From Rhodopseudomonas_A palustris_F (GTDB lineage Bacteria > Pseudomonadota > Alphaproteobacteria > Rhizobiales > Xanthobacteraceae), in the NCBI RefSeq assembly GCF_000013745.1, contig NC_007925.1, positions 2,604,001 to 2,668,000 of the forward strand: a DNA stretch of 64,000 nucleotides. Reading direction: 5' to 3'. This document shows, piece by piece, positions 60,460-64,000 of this stretch (its first letter is position 1; the number at the start of each line of letters is the position of its first letter). A program made the position numbers and the translations under genes. The notes below the pieces were generated by a model that saw only the letters and a list, made by a program, of their open reading frames with translations, made no database searches and was not told where the DNA came from.

Positions 60460-61086
60460 CTACACGCCGAGCGCATCCAATGCGTGGGCCACGTCGGCGC
60501 TGCTTCGAACATGCACGGCGATCAGGCCGCGGGCGCGGGCGGCTTCGACATTCTCGATCAGGTCGTCGAAGAACACGATGCGCTCAGCCTTCGCGCCGAT
60601 CTCGGCGATGACGTGGTCGTAGGCGGCGGGATCGGGTTTGCGCGCTCCGATCGCCGACGACGCGAACACGCGGCGGAAATGTCCGAGCAGGTCGGCATAG
60701 GCTTGCGAGAAATGCGCGACATGCGCCGGGTTGGTGTTGCTGAGCGCATAGAGCGGCAGCCGCGCGGCGGCGCGCGCCAGCAGTGGCGCGATGCCCGGCA
60801 TCGCACCGACGAAGGTGGCGTTCCAACCGGCGAGAAACTGGGCGTCGGTGAGCGCGAGGCCGAGCCGGTCACGCAGGATGGCGAAGAACGCGGCGTCGTC
60901 GATCTCGCCGCGTTCGTGGCGGTGATGGGCGTCGTCGGGCGTCCAGCGGGCGCGCAGATCGGCCGGCGTGCAGCCGACGTCGCGGGCCCAGGCGGCGACG
61001 GTGCGGTCGAAATCGAAATCGATCACCACCCGGCCGAGATCGAACAACAGCGCGTCGGCGGCGTCGGGGGCAAGCGTGTCGAGCAT
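60460..61086 (-). CDS. HAD-superfamily hydrolase (subfamily IA)
   Basis: A 208-residue phosphatase-like protein. Motif I is LLFDLGRVVIDFDFD (first Asp nucleophile; the usual DxD second residue is replaced: D-L-G), motif II LYALSNTN, motif III Lys in GARKPDPAAY, motif IV FFDDLIENV. The DLG form is common in HAD-IA members such as YihX-like phosphatases. Substrate cannot be told. ATG at 61086 preceded by GGAGA; an upstream reading to 61185 crosses the intergenic region. Confidence 0.88.
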   Translation of the reverse strand: MLDTLAPDAADALLFDLGRVVIDFDFDRTVAAWARDVGCTPADLRARWTPDDAHHRHERGEIDDAAFFAILRDRLGLALTDAQFLAGWNATFVGAMPGIAPLLARAAARLPLYALSNTNPAHVAHFSQAYADLLGHFRRVFASSAIGARKPDPAAYDHVIAEIGAKAERIVFFDDLIENVEAARARGLIAVHVRSSADVAHALDALGV

Positions 61087-61138
61087 GGCCGGGCATCTCC
61101 AAGAACTGGGCGGGGCAAGGCCGCGCTCCGTTATAGAT

Positions 61139-61198
61139 TTGCTAACGCTATCGCGGCGTTCTGTCTCGCATCTGCCGACAGCCACACAGCGTTAGCAA
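61139..61198. promoter_or_regulatory. Inverted repeat in the divergent HAD / MotB-like promoter region
   Basis: TTGCTAACGCT (61139-61149) and AGCGTTAGCAA (61188-61198) are perfect 11-bp inverted copies, 38 bp apart, between two divergent genes. Such spacing suits a repressor binding as two dimers or a looped operator. No family is assigned. Confidence 0.55.
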
Positions 61199-61283
61199 TT
61201 CGCTGCGGTCGCAGGGGTATATTCGTTGCTTCTGGCGTGGATGCGCGGCGTTGCCGCGCGAATTGCGGCGTAGGCGACGGCTG

Positions 61284-62135
61284 ATGGCATTAGGGCGGCA
61301 GGGCGGCAACAAGAAAAAGCCCGAAGAGGCCGGCGGCCACGTCGGCGCTTGGTTCGTCACCTTCGCCGATCTGATGGGGTTGTTGACCGGCTTCTTCGTG
61401 ATGCTGGTGTCATTTTCGCATCAGGATCAGTACAAGCTGCAGATCGTCGCCGGTTCGATGCGCGAAGCCTTCGGCGTGCAGATGGACGCCCGTTACTCCG
61501 GCGTGATCGAAAAAGACGGTCTGCCGACTCGCGGCAAGGTCAAGAACGTCGAGCATATCGCCCCCGACCAGGCCACCAACAGGCCGAGCCCGGACGAGGG
61601 CGGCGGCATGGCCAAGCTCGGCACCCAGTTGAAGGCCGACCGTGAATTCGCGCTGGCCTCGGCCTCGCTGCGGCAAGCTCTGCAGGAGATGCCGGAGATC
61701 ACCGAAATCTCCAAGAACGTGATGTTCGAGGAAACCCCGCAGGGGCTCAATCTGCAGATCGTCGATCAGGAGGGGCGGCCGATGTTTCCGGACGGCTCGC
61801 CGCTGCCCTATGAGCGGACCATGCTGCTGGTGCGCAAACTGGCGGCGCCGCTGCGCGCCACCGCGTTGCGAATCTCGATCGTCGGCCACACCTCGTCTAC
61901 GGGGGCGCCGGGGCGCGACGATGACGACGCCTTCGTGCTGTCGTGGCAGCGCGCCAACACGGTGCGGCAGATCCTGAAGGGCGAGGGGCTGCCGAGCAGC
62001 CACGTATTCGCGGTGACCGGCAAGGCCGACAGCGAGCCGTTGTTTCCGGACGCGCCGTTGCTCGCCGCCAACCGCCGCGTCACCATCACGCTGATGCGCG
62101 AGAGCCCGCCGATGCCGCCGGGCTTGCAGCCGTAA
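61284..62135 (+). CDS. MotB/OmpA-like cell-wall-binding membrane protein
   Basis: A 283-residue protein. The N-terminal anchor FVTFADLMGLLTGFFVMLVSFS is of the MotB type and keeps the aspartate (Asp29) used for ion conduction in motor stators. A Gly/Pro-rich linker of about 100 residues is followed by an OmpA-type peptidoglycan-binding domain (ALRISIVGHTSSTG, then WQRANTVRQIL and ANRRVTITLM). No motA lies beside it. It could be a flagellar stator, a TolR/ExbD-like partner, or an orphan wall anchor; the chemoreceptor upstream makes a motility link possible. I start at ATG 61284; an earlier one at 61251 is unlikely. Confidence 0.85.
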   Translation: MALGRQGGNKKKPEEAGGHVGAWFVTFADLMGLLTGFFVMLVSFSHQDQYKLQIVAGSMREAFGVQMDARYSGVIEKDGLPTRGKVKNVEHIAPDQATNRPSPDEGGGMAKLGTQLKADREFALASASLRQALQEMPEITEISKNVMFEETPQGLNLQIVDQEGRPMFPDGSPLPYERTMLLVRKLAAPLRATALRISIVGHTSSTGAPGRDDDDAFVLSWQRANTVRQILKGEGLPSSHVFAVTGKADSEPLFPDAPLLAANRRVTITLMRESPPMPPGLQP

Positions 62136-62257
62136 CCGGCGATGGATGGTCCGATGCGGCGACGGCGCGCGCAAATGCTCGGCGCGGCCCAATGTCGGCT
62201 TGCGAAAACCTGCGGCGGTGCTACTGCGCTCGCGATGACCAGCGGCGGAGGGCGGCA

Positions 62258-63481
62258 ATGACGCGAGTGCGAGTGGCGCTGATGGCGGCGGGACTGGTGG
62301 CCAGCGCATCCTGCGGCGCGGCCAAGGCCGAGATTTCCGATGACGTGGTGCGGATCGGCGTGCTCAACGACATTTCCGGCGTGTTCCAGGACACCAACGG
62401 CATGGGCTCGGTGGAGGCCGCGCGGATGGCGGCGGAAGATTTTGTCGCCGCCGGCGGCAAGGCCACCAAGGTCGAGATCGTCTACGCCGATCACCAGAAC
62501 AAGCCCGATGTCGGCGCCGCGATCGCTCGCCGCTGGCTGGATATCGAGAAAGTCGACGCCATCGTCGACGTGCCGAATTCCTCGGTCGGCCTCGCGCTCA
62601 ACGCGCTATTGCGCGGCAGCCGGATGACGTTTCTCGCCTCGACCACCGGGACCTCGGAACTGACCGGCAAAGAATGTTCGCCCAACACCATCCAATGGAC
62701 CAACGATACCTGGGCCAGCGGCCACGCCACCGCGGCGGCGGCCATGGTCCGCGGCGGCCGCGACTGGTACTTCATCACGGTGAACTACGCGCTGGGGCAG
62801 GGTATCGAGGCCGAAGCCAGCCGTTACATCGAAGGCCATGGCGGCCGGGTGCTGGGCTCCGCCAGGCATCCGCTCGGTACCTCGGACTACGCCTCGCTGC
62901 TGTTGCAGGCGCAGGGCTCCGGGGCAAAGGTGATCGGTCTCGCCAATGCCGGCCCCGACACCATCAATGCGGTGAAGCAGGCCGGCGAATTCGGCCTGCG
63001 GCAACACGGCCAGACGCTGGTGGCGTTCATGATGGCGATCAACGACGTCCATGCCATGGGCTTGCCGGTGGCGCAGGGGCTGTTGCTGACCGAGAGCTTT
63101 TACTGGGATCTGAGCGACGACACCCGTGCCTTCGCCAGGCGCTTTGCGCAGCGGCCCGGGATCGGCGGCAAGATGCCGAGCGGCAATCAGGCGGGGGTCT
63201 ATGCCGCGACCTTGGCCTATCTCAACGCGGTGGCGGCGACCGGCAGCGACAATGCACAGGACGTGGTGCCGCAGCTGAAGACGCTGAAGGGGCACGACAA
63301 GTTATTCGGCGAGATCGCGATCCGCCCGGACGGCCGGGTGATCCATCCGATCTATCTGTTCGAGATCAAGACGCCGTCGGAATCGAAATATCCTTACGAC
63401 TACTACAAGCTGGTTTCGACGATTGCGCCCGCGCAGGCCTATCGGCCGCTGGCCGAGGGCGGCTGCCCGCTGGTGAAGTAG
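62258..63481 (+). CDS. ABC transporter substrate-binding protein (amino-acid/urea/amide type)
   Basis: A 407-residue type I periplasmic binding protein with a signal peptide (VALMAAGLVASASCGAAKA). The mature chain starts EISDDVVRIGVLNDISGVF, has DTNGMGSVEAARMAAEDF and the ligand-cleft motifs PNSSVGLALN and STTGTSELTG, like branched-chain amino-acid and urea binding proteins. No permease or ATPase lies near, so it is an orphan within this window. The ATG at 62258 follows a GGAGG sequence; the open frame upstream shadows the previous gene. Confidence 0.9.
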   Translation: MTRVRVALMAAGLVASASCGAAKAEISDDVVRIGVLNDISGVFQDTNGMGSVEAARMAAEDFVAAGGKATKVEIVYADHQNKPDVGAAIARRWLDIEKVDAIVDVPNSSVGLALNALLRGSRMTFLASTTGTSELTGKECSPNTIQWTNDTWASGHATAAAAMVRGGRDWYFITVNYALGQGIEAEASRYIEGHGGRVLGSARHPLGTSDYASLLLQAQGSGAKVIGLANAGPDTINAVKQAGEFGLRQHGQTLVAFMMAINDVHAMGLPVAQGLLLTESFYWDLSDDTRAFARRFAQRPGIGGKMPSGNQAGVYAATLAYLNAVAATGSDNAQDVVPQLKTLKGHDKLFGEIAIRPDGRVIHPIYLFEIKTPSESKYPYDYYKLVSTIAPAQAYRPLAEGGCPLVK

Positions 63482-63498
63482 TTATCCACAATGAAGCT

Positions 63499-63610
63499 GT
63501 CATTCCGGGGAGCGAGTTCGAAGAACGAGCAAGTCCGGACTCCATATCCCCTGCAGGGGTTATGGATTCCGGGCTCGCTCGCAGCGAAGCTGCTCGCGCC
63601 CCGGAATGAC
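63499..63610. repeat. 112-bp palindromic intergenic repeat (MITE/REP-like)
   Basis: Perfect 12-bp ends GTCATTCCGGGG and CCCCGGAATGAC, with a central palindrome CCCCTGCAGGGG (63548-63559). The arms between are imperfectly inverted (for example TCCGGACTCCATA against TATGGATTCCGG). Such a sequence folds into one long hairpin. Very similar palindromes are, by recollection, dispersed in Bradyrhizobiaceae genomes. It has no coding capacity and sits between the binding-protein gene and a convergent ATPase gene. Confidence 0.85.
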
Positions 63611-63651
63611 GGCTCGTATTTGCGAAGCGCCTCCGACTAATTGGAGACGTG

Positions 63652-64000
63652 TTATCGCACGCCGCCATGGATCCGGTCGCGCCACAAAGGCTTGATCAGC
63701 TCGAGCCCGATCAGCATGGTGACCGCGGCGCCGAGCGTCAGCGCCAGATCGTCGGGATGCAGCGGGCCGAACTTGAACAGCTCGCGCGCCGCCGGCCACA
63801 GCAGCGACAGGCTGAGCACGCTGACCACCAGCACCAGCACCGCGACCAGCGTCAGGCTCGGCCGCCGCAGCGCCTCCCACAGCGAGGAACTGAACGAGCG
63901 GTTGACCAGGATCAGCCCGACGATCGACAGCACCAGCGCGAAGAAGGTCAGCGCGCGGATCTCGGTCTCCGGCATTCCCCGCGACTGCCCGATCGCGAAC
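63652..64000 (-). CDS. Cation-transporting P-type ATPase, C-terminal part (5' end outside window)
   Basis: The last 115 or so residues of a P-type ATPase. The frame is open through the right edge (FAIGQSRG before MPETEIRALTFFALVLS), so the start lies beyond the window. Three hydrophobic helices with RSFSSSLWEALRRPS, LFKFGPLHPDDLALTLG and LELIKPLWRDRI are typical of the Cation_ATPase_C domain of calcium/magnesium-type (P2) pumps. Ion specificity cannot be read from this part. Confidence 0.85.
   Translation of the reverse strand, partial: FAIGQSRGMPETEIRALTFFALVLSIVGLILVNRSFSSSLWEALRRPSLTLVAVLVLVVSVLSLSLLWPAARELFKFGPLHPDDLALTLGAAVTMLIGLELIKPLWRDRIHGGVR

Overview
The window is a dense, high-GC stretch of an alphaproteobacterial chromosome. 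Gene content and order (a 14-gene nuo cluster followed by birA, rnj, mce, a DUF1467 gene, proS, lolCD and dnaE; then rpsB-tsf-pyrH-frr-uppS-cdsA-dxr-rseP-bamA-lpxD-fabZ-lpxA-lpxI-lpxB), GAAC/GTTC-type LexA boxes and two palindromic repeats of a kind I associate with this group all point to the Bradyrhizobium/Rhodopseudomonas branch (Nitrobacteraceae), most like Rhodopseudomonas palustris. This placement is by recognition and no search was run. I saw no tRNA, rRNA, CRISPR array, prophage or transposase gene.

Region 1 (1-16668) holds the subunits of respiratory complex I, nuoA (cut by the window start) to nuoN, all on the plus strand. Five non-canonical genes interrupt the first half: two short coiled-coil proteins (after nuoB and after nuoF), a four-helix-bundle S23-family gene inside inverted arrays of 7-bp repeats (nuoC/nuoD), an FkbM-type methyltransferase coupled to nuoD, and a 54-residue membrane protein (nuoE/nuoF). 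nuoG to nuoN are uninterrupted.

Region 2 (16669-28100) begins with biotin ligase, RNase J, methylmalonyl-CoA epimerase and a DUF1467 protein. After a 480-bp non-coding stretch with a possible small RNA comes a copper locus (DUF2946 protein, a frameshifted TonB-receptor remnant, PCu(A)C, YcnI, CopC-CopD fusion), then proS, lolCD and two minus-strand DUF3551 proteins.

Region 3 (28260-32750) carries the most interesting item: a 32-codon gene for a single-span membrane peptide with a strong ribosome binding site, behind a promoter covered by two LexA boxes. It resembles, in size, topology and control, the SOS-induced division inhibitor SidA of Caulobacter. dnaE and a VapBC toxin-antitoxin pair follow.

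Region 4 (32880-48080) is the conserved translation, isoprenoid, phospholipid and outer-membrane assembly run from rpsB to lpxB. It makes ribosomal protein S2, EF-Ts, UMP kinase, ribosome recycling factor, the lipid carrier precursor, CDP-diacylglycerol, DXP reductoisomerase, the RseP protease, BamA and the first steps of lipid A.

Region 5 (48100-64000) has citrate synthase, glutamyl- and glutaminyl-tRNA synthetases, ComEC, autoregulated LexA, MoeA, a chemoreceptor with an HBM-type sensor, a HAD hydrolase, an orphan MotB/OmpA-like protein, an orphan amino-acid/urea-type binding protein, a 112-bp palindromic repeat and the 3' end of a cation P-type ATPase cut by the window end.
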